From: Caprimulgus europaeus | Lineage: Eukaryota > Chordata > Aves > Caprimulgiformes > Caprimulgidae | Length of the DNA stretch: 64,000 nt | Direction: 5' to 3' | Assembly (NCBI GenBank): GCA_907165065.1 | Contig: OU015526.1 | Coordinates: forward strand, 71,385,723-71,449,722 | In this document: positions 1 through 11,600 of the stretch, in pieces | Numbering within the stretch: position 1 is the first letter of the stretch | How the letters are laid out: the number at the start of each line of letters is the position of its first letter | Program-made: the position numbers and the translations under genes | The notes under the pieces: model-generated | Seen by the model: only the letters and a program-made list of their open reading frames with translations | Databases searched by the model: none | Told to the model about the DNA's origin: nothing

Positions 1-465
1 GCAGCACTACACCTACTCTACAGAGAATTTCTCAATTTTAAGAGCTTCTCAATGTGAGTACCTACCCATGCAGTCTGCAGAGAATTTATTGCAGTCAGAT
101 TTTATTGTAGTATGATCTCTTCTTGAGTTTGTCAAGTCTTTCCTCAGAGAAGTGGGCTATCCTTACTAAATTTCCTTTTCTTTTTTTTTTTTCATTTTAA
201 TCTGTGTCTCCATATCACTAATTTTTTTGATTAATTTGGATTGTCTCTCACAAATCCTCTGGATTAGTATTGGAGTAACCATGCACACACATACAGGTAC
301 ACACGTATATAGCATGTATGTGAAGACCTTTTGCAGGGTGTTTAAATTGTCTTTTATCTCTCACTTTTTACCTTCTATACTTATCTCACTAGATTCTGAA
401 TTGTTCAATTTCACTTCCACTTTATTCCCTGTTGATGAGTACACTGGTTCGTAACCTATAAGAGA
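1..465. other. AT-rich non-coding; possible exon end at 1-53
   Basis: Single-copy AT-rich sequence. Bases 1-53 stay open in frame 1 (17 codons, reading ...HLLYREFLNFKSFS) and run into GTGAGT at 54, a good splice donor, so the window could begin inside an exon on the + strand. The acceptor lies outside the window and nothing identifies a product, so this is a weak call. A T-run sits near 180-192. I see nothing else. Confidence 0.25.
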
Positions 466-990
466 CCACAGAATAATAGAATCACAGAATGTCAGGGATT
501 GGAAGGGACCTCAAAAGACTATCTGGTTCATTCCCCTTGCTGGAGCAGGAACACCTAAATGAGATCACACAGGAAGGTGTCCAGGAGGGTCTTGAATGTC
601 CCCAGAGAAGGAAACTCCCCAACCTCCCTGGGCAGCCTGTTCCAGTGCTCTGTTACCCTTACAGTAAAGAAGTTTCTTCTCAAGTTTAAGCGGCATCTCC
701 TACGTTCCAACTTACACCCATTGCCCCTTGTCCTATCACTGGTCACCACTGTGAAGAACCTGGCTACATCCACCTGACACTCACGCTTCATATATTTATA
801 AACATTAATGAGGTCACCCCTCAGTCTCCTCCAAGCTAAAGAGTCCCAGCTCCCTCAGCCTTTCCTCATAAGGGAGATGCTCCACTCCCTTAATCATCTT
901 TGTGGATCTGTGCTGGTCTCTTTCAAGCAGTTCCCTGTCCTTCTTGAACTGTGGGGCGCAGAAATGGACACAGTATTCCAGATGTGACCA
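466..990 (-). mobile_element. CR1 LINE 3' end fragment
   Basis: The left edge carries the reverse complement of the CR1 tail (AGAATAATAGAATCACAGAAT), followed by the usual GGGATTGGAAGGGACCTC block. Read on the minus strand, the interior gives the C-terminal reverse transcriptase region and 3' UTR of CR1. Similarity to the other CR1 copies here fades near 990, so this is a 5'-truncated insertion. Its frames are broken. CR1 is the dominant avian LINE, and 5' truncation is its usual fate. Confidence 0.93.
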
Positions 991-3900
991 AGGCCATGAA
1001 CCACATGGGAGACCTTTCCTGCATAGTTATGGCATGTCCTCTTGATATCAGGAGGAAGGAATTGTAACTTCACAGGAAAGGATGGACCATTGAGAGTCAC
1101 TCAACATCACACTGGCCCTGTACAACTCAGAAATTTGTTGTTCTGGCAGCCCCTGGTGCAGCAAGGCAGGCAGCAAGGCAGGAGAGTGGCCAACAGCTCT
1201 GGTACTATGAGGATTCTCACAAACTCTTTGCATAAATGTATAGCAATGCAAGAGTGATTTTGTCAGCCTCTTGGTTTTGTGGATCCAGAGCCACTCTGTG
1301 GCCACTCCGCAAGGGCTTTCACTATCCCACTTCAGCTGCCTTCTGTTCTTCCTAGCCCAGCTGCCCAAACCATGCACCAGAAGGAGCACTCAATAGTTGT
1401 TCAGTGACTGTCTGCCAGTATCAGCACATTTGTGTTCTCAAAACCTGTCAACGGCAGCTCACCACAGCAAGATCCTGTCTGTACCAGTGTTAAGTTTGGA
1501 GAATGCTTGCTGTGCTGTCAGGCAGAGCAGACCTCTGGGTCACAATATTGCTGTTAACTGTGTCTGCGTGACACCAAAAATACAGTCATCAATGAAAGAA
1601 GGCAGCTTAGATGTGTTTCTCAGGATTTGTTTCAGAATGAGAATGGCTGTATTGCTTAACTGTCAATAAGAAAATGGTTCAGATCATGCTCACAAAAAGA
1701 GTATGTGTATTTGAGCAGTACTCAGCTGACCATACCCATTGCAGGAAAAGAAATCATTCCTATTTGCAGTTTCAGGAGATGACTGGGCATGGATCTCACC
1801 CAGCGAGGTCTGGAGAAGAATCTTGAATTATTGATTTTAATAATATTGATAAGTAATAAAATTTATCAGAGATTCTGCTGCATAGGTTTTTGTATTGCTG
1901 AAAATCTGGAAGTAGTTAATTGTATTCATCATATTTGTTCAAAATTTTACATTCAATATTATTTTTTTTTTAAATATTTCAATAGAAATACAAATGAACA
2001 GTGTTTAGTTCTATTAACAAACAAAATATTGGCAAAATGCAGTTCATTAAAATACTTATTCCTGACACTTTACAGAGAAATGGAGCTTCTGTTCCAGCCT
2101 GAGGAGTCTGATGAAATGCCTTTCTAATCCTACAGCCTATTTCATATTCATGGAGGTGACTTACAAGAAATGAGGGGAGAATCTGCACAGAGCTTTAGGA
2201 ACAGTTTAGATGCAAAGTGAAGTTGCTGTGTTGTAAGAAATATTAGTGATATCCTGGCATTGATCTTGAAACCTACAAATACTGGTGTGTTTGGATCCTT
2301 GGATTTAATTTGGGCTATTCCAGAGAAAGGAGTCAGATGTTAAAAGTTAATCTAGTGAGAGGTTGTTTTTTCTCCACTATTGGCCCCAAGACTAGGCTGA
2401 CCTTATTAAGTTCCTTTTCTATTAAATATTCTGAGGGCAAAGAGCAGGTTTTTCTTGGCAAATAGAAGCAGTCTTATCATTATGAAAATATTTGTGACAG
2501 CTCAAAGTACCTGGCATTTTGTTACTTACAGCTTAAATTTGTCATGATACAGATAGCTGTGGGGGTGTAACTAGTGAGAAGTAACATCTCTGGTAGGGTG
2601 GAGTGGGGTTCAGACTTACCTGGAAAAGAGGTCTGGTAAACATAGGAGAACAGAAGCATTCATGAGTGATATCCAAAGGACTAACATAACTTCTCTATAC
2701 GTAAAAGGTATCTAAGTTTATGATCCTAAGTATGATATTGTCAGCTGCAAAATCAGTGCCTTCTGCTCTTTCCTATGACTCCCAAATCCTTTATCACTGC
2801 TTTCCAAAACAGCCACTCTAGTATGTATGTATTGCTGACAGTTTTTTTTTTAGTTAAACTAAGTGATTGTCCCAAAGACTGTCTGATCTGTGTCTTTGCT
2901 TACTTTTTCAATGCTTACCAGTGTCTCAGTAATAAGTATGTCACATTTTATGTCATCTGCAGATCTTCTTCAGTAACATTTTAATGTTGACTGCCAAGTA
3001 ATCAGTGAATATATAGGATAATCTCAATGCATTAATTGCTCTGTGGAGGACACCACTGATATCAAAGGGGTTTGCCAGCCTGTGTATAAGTATCTAGCAC
3101 CACTGTAGATACTGTAAGGGTATCTGAGATGTTTGCATGATTATTGGCACCTACAACACAGGACCTGGTGGAGGTCTGTACCCTTGTAGGATGGTAGTTA
3201 CAACTAGGTGTTTTACTCTCACCCAAAGCAACTTGGGAGGATATCCACTACAGGATGGAAATCTTGCTGGTGCATTGGGAGACCTATTTGTCCTCACACA
3301 GTTCCTCCACTACATAATTCTGCATCTCACATCAATCCTCTAAAGTGCTGTGTGACTTTGATGAGGCCAGGTGATCCAGACACATGATAGTGAGTTTTCA
3401 CTGGCAGAAATTCATCTTCCATCGTCACTATATGCCATGGGAATAATTTTTTGTCCTTTTTTTCCTATACCCTTGTGTCAACTTTAAATATAATAGTATG
3501 TTATCTATTTAAGATATGAAAGTATTTTGTTGGGGTTTTTAAAGTGAGTTTCATTATTATTTTTCCAATTCTTTCTCTTTTACTGAGTTCTTGCTTACCT
3601 CTTGTTTCTAAATTACATTCACAATATTAAACATGGAAAATTTCATATGCTCTGTGATACTGCTGAATATAATGATATGATTCAAGTGCAAATTGAGGCT
3701 CAAAATGAAGCATAGTGCTCCTAGCATGTTTAGGTAGTTCTATGTAATTATTCAGCCTCATTGCACTGTTAAAAGTGTCTAAATGTGACTTTTGGAGAGA
3801 ATAAAGAAAATAAATTTATAGGATTGTAAAAAAAAAAACCCAACACATTGTACAACCAAGAGTGCCTTCATGTGTGCATCTCTGTATATGCATATATGTG

Positions 3901-5251
3901 TACAACAGCTGTATATTATCATCACAGTTTCTTGATTATGAAAGTAAAGCCAAATGAAAATGTATTTTTCACAATACACTTTACTTATTTACCCTCTCAG
4001 TGTTATTTGTAAGCTGTAGTGGCTTCAGTGGCTTGCTGGTTTTCACACTCTCCTGTTGTATTAAGTAGCAGATTTCTATAATTGCTGAGTATACTTTGGA
4101 TCATTATGTTTATCCTCCAAAAGAAATTATGGTTACTGAGATTAAAAGTAAAATCACAGAAACATTGCCATTTCTACTGATTGAATGATTTTGCATTACT
4201 ATTTGCTAACTTTTCTGTTTGCTAATTTCTTCTGCTGAAATTCTTACTAAAATACAGGAAGTCGTTACTCAGAAGAACATCTTCTGGCAATATTACATAT
4301 GGTTAATGCCCAGTTTAGATACAGCATTATTCCTTTCTGTGAGAAATAATAAAGTTTGGACAAGACTACTTACTACTTAAATATGTGGAAAAGAAGCATG
4401 CACAAAGAAATAATAAAACTAGTAACTAAAGCAAACTTTTTTATCTTGTGGAAAAGTCATGAACCTGTGCTCCTTTTATTATATACGCTTATTGAACTGC
4501 TTGGCAAAATAAGAAAGCATGGGGGTAGGAGTATAATAATTCAGTTTACAATACAAAAAAGTGTGATTTATTCTATTAATAAGTTAACATGCACAAAATA
4601 TTATATTGGTGCACTATAGCTACATGAATACACTATTATAAAAGGGAATTTAAAAAAACTTGTAATAATTTTCATATAGAAATCGTTATCTTGTGATAAA
4701 CATTCAGGAGAGGAAATCAAATGCTATCTCAGATTTTTAGAAGATTGCATTTATTGTCTATTATACTATAATATGAGGGGATATTTCAGGTACACTATCA
4801 GTATACTGGGGGTAGGGAGATTTCTTTTTTTTTTATCATAAAAATTGGGAGAAAAGAAGGGGAGATTCTAGGAAGCCTTTAAATTTACAGGTTTTATTTT
4901 CTTGCTTCCCACATGGATACAGACCATAAAACCTTTGACCAGGAAGGTCAACATATTTAAATACAATTCCAGGCCTATGGAAAATCTGCTCTGCAAAAAT
5001 TATCTGTACTCTGTGGTGCAAAATGATGTTCTTAGATTGCTTTTCAGACAGAAAATTCATACACAGACAATCATATACGTATATATATGTTAGAAAACAT
5101 TGTACTTCCTATATTGCATAAAGCAGAGAGAGGGTTAATGAGCAAACATAACACATTGACTTTCTTTGCTCTAATGTGATAAAAGCGTGTCATTGTGTCT
5201 GCAGCAGCAATAGCTAACACAAACTAAAAATGAATTCTTTCTCATCCACAG
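991..5251. other. AT-rich non-coding stretch, intron- or spacer-like
   Basis: No open frame here has convincing protein composition. The longest, 112 codons at 1789-2127, is rich in I, L, K, F and N, as AT-rich chance frames are. A minus-strand donor-like site (CCAG then GTAAGT) lies near 2619, but the frame before it closes at an upstream TAG and no good acceptor matches it. A TA-rich patch lies near 5076-5090. I see no repeat family and no RNA gene. Confidence 0.6.
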
Positions 5252-5469
5252 TTTTTATTGAGTTTCATCTTCCTGTTCACTGCCATGGGCTATTATTCTG
5301 TATACCTGCACTCAGCCAGAAATATAATAAAAAAGAATCAATCTCTGAAAAGAAAGTTATCACTAGCCAATAACATTGGGCTGCTTGCATGGCTTCTGCA
5401 GTGTTTCATCCAATTGCCAAAATACCTTGCCACTATAAACTGAAGACATACTTTCATTTGCTCTTCCTG
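5252..5469 (+). CDS. candidate exon A, multi-pass membrane protein, with in-frame TGA
   Basis: The exon is bounded by a strong acceptor (TTCTTTCTCATCCACAG) and a consensus donor (CTG then GTAAGT). The phase-0 frame is open for 63 codons. It reads as two hydrophobic segments, around FLLSFIFLFTAMGYYSVY and NIGLLAWLLQCFIQL, separated by a basic loop (RNIIKKNQSLKRK). This suggests a multi-pass membrane protein with a cytosolic loop. A TGA stands at codon 64 (5441-5443); after it the same frame stays open to the donor and joins exon B in phase. The TGA means a pseudogene, a true stop, or a sequence error. I do not recognise the family. Confidence 0.45.
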
Positions 5470-5749
5470 GTAAGTCGAAAACCACTGTGTGCTACCCAGG
5501 CAATCTAGAATGTGATATTAATACTGTGGAATTCATTAGGGCAGAATGAAAACAGTGTTAATTTGTGTATCCAATATAGATTATCTAAAAAAAATGGGCA
5601 GGAATACAAGAAAACCATTATTTTTGAGCAAATGGATGAGTGCTTTAATATTCTGTGTGCATTGTTTTTTTGTTCTGTCAGTTAAAAATTAAAGTATTTT
5701 GGACATGTATTGATTAATAGCAAAAATTCCAAGAACTTTTGTGTTCTAG

Positions 5750-5855
5750 GTTTTTTGAACTCATATATAAGTATTCTGTTCATGACTGGATGAGCATTGT
5801 TGCTGAAATCAGTTTCCTGGTGTTGACATTCATATCTATCTTAAATGATCACTCT
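5750..5855 (+). CDS. candidate exon B, same membrane-protein gene
   Basis: The acceptor is TTTGTGTTCTAG and the donor is CTCT then GTAAGT. The first base completes the split codon left by exon A, giving TGG. The next 35 codons are open and include a hydrophobic segment (WMSIVAEISFLVLTFISIL) preceded by KYSVHDW. The intron from exon A is 280 bases. The exon ends at a codon boundary, as exon C requires. Phase match, open frame and membrane-like composition together support a real or recently lost exon. Product unknown. Confidence 0.45.
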
Positions 5856-8616
5856 GTAAGTAACATTCGACATTAAATTCATTTATTTCAGCAAATATTT
5901 CTGCTACTGAACTAATTTGCTTGAATGCGAATATATTGATTGTATGGATATTTTAGAAGTAAATGTAATCAGTTTTTCACTGCCTTGGGAAAGTATGTAC
6001 ACCTTCTTGTGTAGAAACAGTGTATAAAACATAGCATCACTACTAGAAGTGTATTATTTCTAGGTTTACCTCACGGTAGATCTGAAAATAACAAGTCTGC
6101 TGAGTCATCAATTCAACAGCTGCCATTGACGTGTCTTTGGATAAACTATAATGATTGACTCAATCTTTACTCTATGAATCAAAACTGGACAGTAATTAAA
6201 AATATGTGACAGCCCTGACACAGAGCACTTGATGTCAGGAGGGCAGAACTAATTGTCATTCTGCAGAAAGACTTTACAATTAGGAATATTTTTAAGACCT
6301 TTTTAAAAAATTTTCCACCCTTAAAAACTGCAATTGAATAAAGTTTTGAAATTGGTTGTAAATCAGTTTTGAAATATTTCCTTTGGTGAAGATGCTTCTG
6401 CCAAAACTTAACGACAATCAACTAAGACACGCTGAAACCATCTCAGGTAGAGTTAATTTCTGTCAAGTCCAAGACAAATCTGTCAGTGCAACAACCATAC
6501 ATCACACCCCAAATTCTTCCAGTTAAACTCCATGTATGCTTCAGAAAACATAGTTGTGTATTATCGTCCAAGAAAAAAAATATTTGGAGAAACTGCATGT
6601 ATAGGAAAGAAGCTCAGGTAACAAATTTGTCCTTCGATAAATGTACATTTTGTTTTCATTTAAGGGTATCTAAGCTCTCAGGAAGCAGGATTAGATACCA
6701 GATTTTATTTAGATAGACAGCAATCTATAAGCACAGATAAAGATTTAGACAGCTGGGAAGTCAGACGTAAAGAGACATTTAGAAAGGACTTTTCGCATGC
6801 TTAAATAAGAACTCCACAGACTGACATGCGGTAGATTACCCACTGAAATGATGACATTTTCCATTTCTGGTCTAGCAAGAGTCAGTGTCTTAAATTATTT
6901 TATTTCCCCTCAATTAGTTATTCTACCTGTTGTCTGCACCTATGACAGTTTGGCTGGTCTAACTTCATAAATTCAGCATGAATGGCTGTTTCTGAAATAT
7001 CACAGATGTTAAGAAAATACATTCAGGGATGAAACAAGATAAATGAAAAGTCTATTCATAGATATGTTTAAAATCTTTGATTCATTCTATAAAAGGACTT
7101 CAGAAACATTTTTTGTAAGGTTTGACTTATACTTTGTCTCTGGATAAAGCCAGGACCACCTTTGCCTTTTTCTGTTTCTTCTTCTATGGATATGTACAGA
7201 TCTGATATGTAAAAACAGGGTGACATGCTATGTCATGACATACACTTAAGCCTAAAATCCCTAGGCATGTACACGGGGAAGCCTGCCCAGCTGATCTCTG
7301 GTGGGACAGCACCTCATGTGGATTAGGGAGCCTGGTTGAAAACACTTGGCTTCGCAACCTTATATTCTAAGCTATAGTGTAGCTATGATTGCATTTGTGC
7401 AATCTTCCTGCAAATCCAAATTTTATTGTCAAGTAAAGTTGAAAAGAGCCTTCTCTTTGGGTTATTTTTGCAGGTTTATTTAGATTGATGTTGGTCTAAC
7501 TGGAAAAAATGATATCTGGTCTTCATTAAGACATTTTTGAAGACTAACTTTAAAGACAAGACATTACCCAATAAGCATTTTATTTTAAAAGTGTTGTGAT
7601 TAAATGTGGTCTATTACCATCTTATACCAAATCCACTAATTATAAAGACAATTATACGAGAGCCAAGAACACACAGTTCTTTCTGGCTGCACTGAAAATA
7701 AGTCATATTGAAGAAAAATTAGCCTTTAAACTGCAGTCATAATCTGTAAACAGGCTCTCAAAAATAAATTCCCTTGCTCCCTTCTTTTCTAGCACTCTCC
7801 ACTGCAGCCTTCACCCCAGGTTTGCACAAAGCTGTACCAGCCCAGAGATTGCAGTCTGTTCTCTTCAGCTCAGTCCAGATAAGCTAATTCCCATCAAACT
7901 GATACCCCAGATTTATATCCTGATGTTTTAAATGCCAAGTTGTGTTTCCCCATCACTATAGTATACTGTAGCTGTTTTCAGAACACAGAGTTAGGCTAAG
8001 AACTGATTTAAATGAGAGCTGGTAGTGCCATCTAATGTGATTACACTTTTGCAAATCTAAAATCAGAGCATGTGCCAAATGGTTCCTACATAGCAGTTCC
8101 CTTGTATACTCCTTGCATAGTTGAAGTTCGGCATTTAGAAGAGAGAAATTTCCAGTGATACACAATAAAAAGACTTAAAAACTGATTACTTGTTCACTCA
8201 ATAAAATAAATTTATGTTATAGCATATTTTTGGTACAGTGTTAGTGGACAAACACCTTTGTTTTCCCAGAAGGTTGTTTAAGAAAAGGAAAGAACAGCAG
8301 AGAGCAGTTGCATGTTATGCACTTTCACTGACACATTTATTCCTCCCTCCCTCTCTCTGCCTGTGTCTTCCGCCTTCCTGGGGTTTCTAGTCTGGGCCAA
8401 TATTAGGACCTTTTTTTTTTTTTTTTGTGGTTTTCAAAAATAAGTAAAAAGGGAATATATTAATATAGCAGTTTTAGTTATTGTACATGAAATTTATTGT
8501 CTTTTGGTCAAAAGGCTACCCTTAGACATGTTGATTATTGAAAACTCAATTTTCACCTGTGGATACATGTTTTCTGTAGCACATTTAGTTAGTCAGTCTT
8601 CACTTTTTGGTTCTAG
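5856..8616. other. intron-like stretch between exons B and C
   Basis: AT-rich sequence without a recognisable repeat family or coding frame. A run of 16 T lies at 8411-8426. If exons B and C belong to one gene, this is a 2.8-kb intron. A short TCCCTCCCTCTCTCTGCC pyrimidine tract lies near 8343-8362. Confidence 0.5.
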
Positions 8617-8677
8617 GAAAAAAGCTTACCTTGTTGTCAGTGTTGCAAGCCCTTGCTTGTCGAAGTATCAACAGTAG
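8617..8677 (+). CDS. candidate exon C, cysteine-rich tail
   Basis: The acceptor is ACTTTTTGGTTCTAG and the donor GTAG then GTAAGA. The exon is read in phase 0, continuing from exon B, for 20 codons and one base. The peptide is EKSLPCCQCCKPLLVEVSTV, directly after the hydrophobic segment of exon B, so it would be a cytosolic tail with a CCxCC cluster of the kind that is often palmitoylated (inference). A weaker donor-like motif also exists on the minus strand inside it. The exon is small, and confidence rests on splice sites and phase agreement with A and B. Confidence 0.4.
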
Positions 8678-11600
8678 GTAAGAAAAGAGCATCTCAGGCT
8701 TTCTTAAATACTCAAAAAGTGAAAACATAGTCCAAGGCAGAGCAGATGGAATAACTGCAGCAGTATCACACTCCATTTAAGTAAGAGAGTGGATACTGTT
8801 TTATTCGCATGCTTCTCTCTGAGCTTATTTTATTTTCTGAGGCTATTGAGCAATTCCTTCTGGTTAATGAGCTACTATTTGTAAACCACTAAGCAACTTT
8901 GATTTAGTGATGTGAGACTTAAAAAGAATCTGCAGTAAGTGTGCTCAGAGCTGGCTGCTGGCTCTCTGGCATGATAGCAGACACTAACTTCAAATAAAAA
9001 CATGTATTTTGTTACTGACGAGAAACTCCATGTTATTTCTGTGTTAGTCATAGTATATGTCAGCTTCTATCAGTGTGGGACCACTTGCTTGTCTTCACAT
9101 GAAATTAGGCTACTATGTGAGGTCCAGTCCAAAACTGAGAAAGGAGCTGCACAGATTGAGTACTTGGAGCAGGGCATGAAGATTTAGTAAAATTTTGCTG
9201 AATAGTCTATAATTATCTCCATGATTATTTTCTTCAATTATTGTCTTTCTTAACTCTCCAAATCACCTTTTTAAAGGTTATCTCAATCACATGACTGAAC
9301 CAATAGAGTCTTCGGATCCACCAGTTTCTCATGATAGCAGTTTAAGTTCACAATATTATCTTTCCTTTCTATTCCTTTCTTTCAACATTTTTGAAAAATG
9401 AAATGAAAATTCCTATTCTTCCAATGACTTGGAAAAGAGAAGTTCTAGCCTTAACTTTGTGCAAATGCCGCAGCATGTATGAATAGTTGTGGAAGAATTT
9501 CCCATATCTTTTTTTGTTTTGTTTTGTTTCTTTTTTAAGCTTATGACTCATATTTCATTCTGCATTCTTTAGCTTAATTTTCTGCATGCTTCCTTTCCTT
9601 ATCTGCTCCTTCTTCCCACATCGCTCATCTTCTCTTCAGTGCTTTTCCTTCTGTACATCTCTCGCATACATAATCATCCACTCTGCTTAAAGGTTGAATA
9701 TCCTCAAGAAAGACAATTCCATTTAAAAAAAAAATCTTTTTTGAGGGGAACTCTAAGATGGCAGAAGGGAGAACATTGTTTCTCTTTTTACCCATTCACA
9801 ATTCCATAATTTATCTTCCCTTGCCATTTTCCCCTCTTTAGCAAAATCCTGTATAGTATGCTTACTTAAACGTGCAAATTTATTCACTTGTGGGGATTGG
9901 CAGCAAAGGGAGATTTTTAATTCAGAATGCTTTTCCATGCCGAAGGAAGAAATATATAAGAAATTCAGTCCGTGTTTCCAGTCTAATTGAATTTTATAAT
10001 CTTTTAAATATGCAAGGCATAGTTCTTGATGTTTGTAATTCAAGCTTCCCTTGATATTACAGTTAAAGCAAATCTGAAGATTTATCCTTGGGAATGAAAA
10101 CTACATTGACTTCTAAATAACGAATTTACAATACTGAAGACTGCTAAGTAACAGACCCCAAAGAAGTATTATTTGTTTCCAGAAAGTGATACTTCTCAAC
10201 ATAATTTATCTATTTCTTCTGATACAATTGTAATCAGATTGTCCCTTTGATAAGTCTCATCCAGAAGTCAATGGAGGCAAGGGTTATGGAACAGAAAGAG
10301 AATAGAAACATCTGAAAAAACTGACAGGAACAACTAACCTCCTGTCCCATTATTAAATACCATTTTTTTTCCGCAGAAATCTGGAGGATCTACACATGTT
10401 CCTTAGAATTAGAGAAGAGATCTTCCTATAATGGCAAAGTTGCATTTAGGGAAAAAAAGCCCATTCATGTCTGTCATATAGACCCTGATGTTTAAATTTT
10501 CATATTGTTATCCAATTTTTGTGACTGCTCTTAGGTTCTATTTGAAGAAAATTCAGAAGTGTGACTATTAAAACAGTCAAGTAATAACAGGGAAATAATA
10601 CTCTACTAACACTTTAAATTGCATTCTGGATGTCAACAAATGGGAGAACGGAGTTCCAGGTGTATGTGTCTGAAACTAAGTGATTTTGATATTAGTTACA
10701 GAAGATATGCTTTAGACTCAATCATCTCATTGCAATGATCAACATCAAGTCTGCATGACATTATCTCTACACTGAACTCAAAGAACCCTAAAATTACTTT
10801 ATTTTCTTTATGGGACTATATAATATGTGGATTCAGAGCTTTGATGAGCTGGTTACTAAAATATGTTTTAAGTATGCTATAATTGGGATATATTTTTAAT
10901 TTCTTGTTGCAATTTGAGAAAAATAATTATTTAAAACAAAAATAATTTCTAGTTTTGTAACAGTATAATTTTACTTGGGTTTTGGCTGAAGACAAACTTT
11001 ATATTAAAAGAGAAATAACATAAGCTTAGCCAAGGAGCACTTAATCTCCATGAAATTAATAGAAATGGCACTAGAGAGCTAAATAAATATTTTTTTAAAA
11101 AATCCCCATCACCGAAGAAATGCCTACATAAGTTTCTGTGCCAGATAAGAGCAAAACAATTGCACAGAATAGGTGTGCTCTTTTACCTTGCTCAGAGACT
11201 TTCCAGTGAAGTTGATTAAGATCTATAAGGTTCAGTGTTTTCAGCCATGCATATAATTTTTATATCTTGCTCTCCCCAGATTAAATATTAGGCCTATATT
11301 TTTCCTAGTAGTAAATCCTATTTAAACAGAAGAGATTAGAAACTAATTTTGCTTATGCACTGACCTGTATAGCTACCTATATATTTTTCCTAATGGGAAC
11401 AGTAGACTGATAGTATGATGTTGCTGACGTTTGCTAGCAATTTCTATAATGAAGGAGGATAGTCTTTTCCAGACATTTTGTTTTATACCTAGAAAGAAAT
11501 GGATTTCTCTGGCTCCCCAGCCACACTCTTATCAACAAAAAAGATATGGCTAAAGAATGTGTTATGATTTTTCACCTTTGTGGGAGTATGAATAACATTA

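Noticed and set aside
1789-2127. 112-codon + frame
   Set aside because: Composition is dominated by I, L, F, K, N and C, as expected for AT-rich chance frames; no splice sites, motifs or start context.
2600-2760. Minus-strand donor CCAG GTAAGT with an open frame upstream
   Set aside because: The open frame is short and begins at an in-frame TAG; no acceptor of suitable strength and phase.
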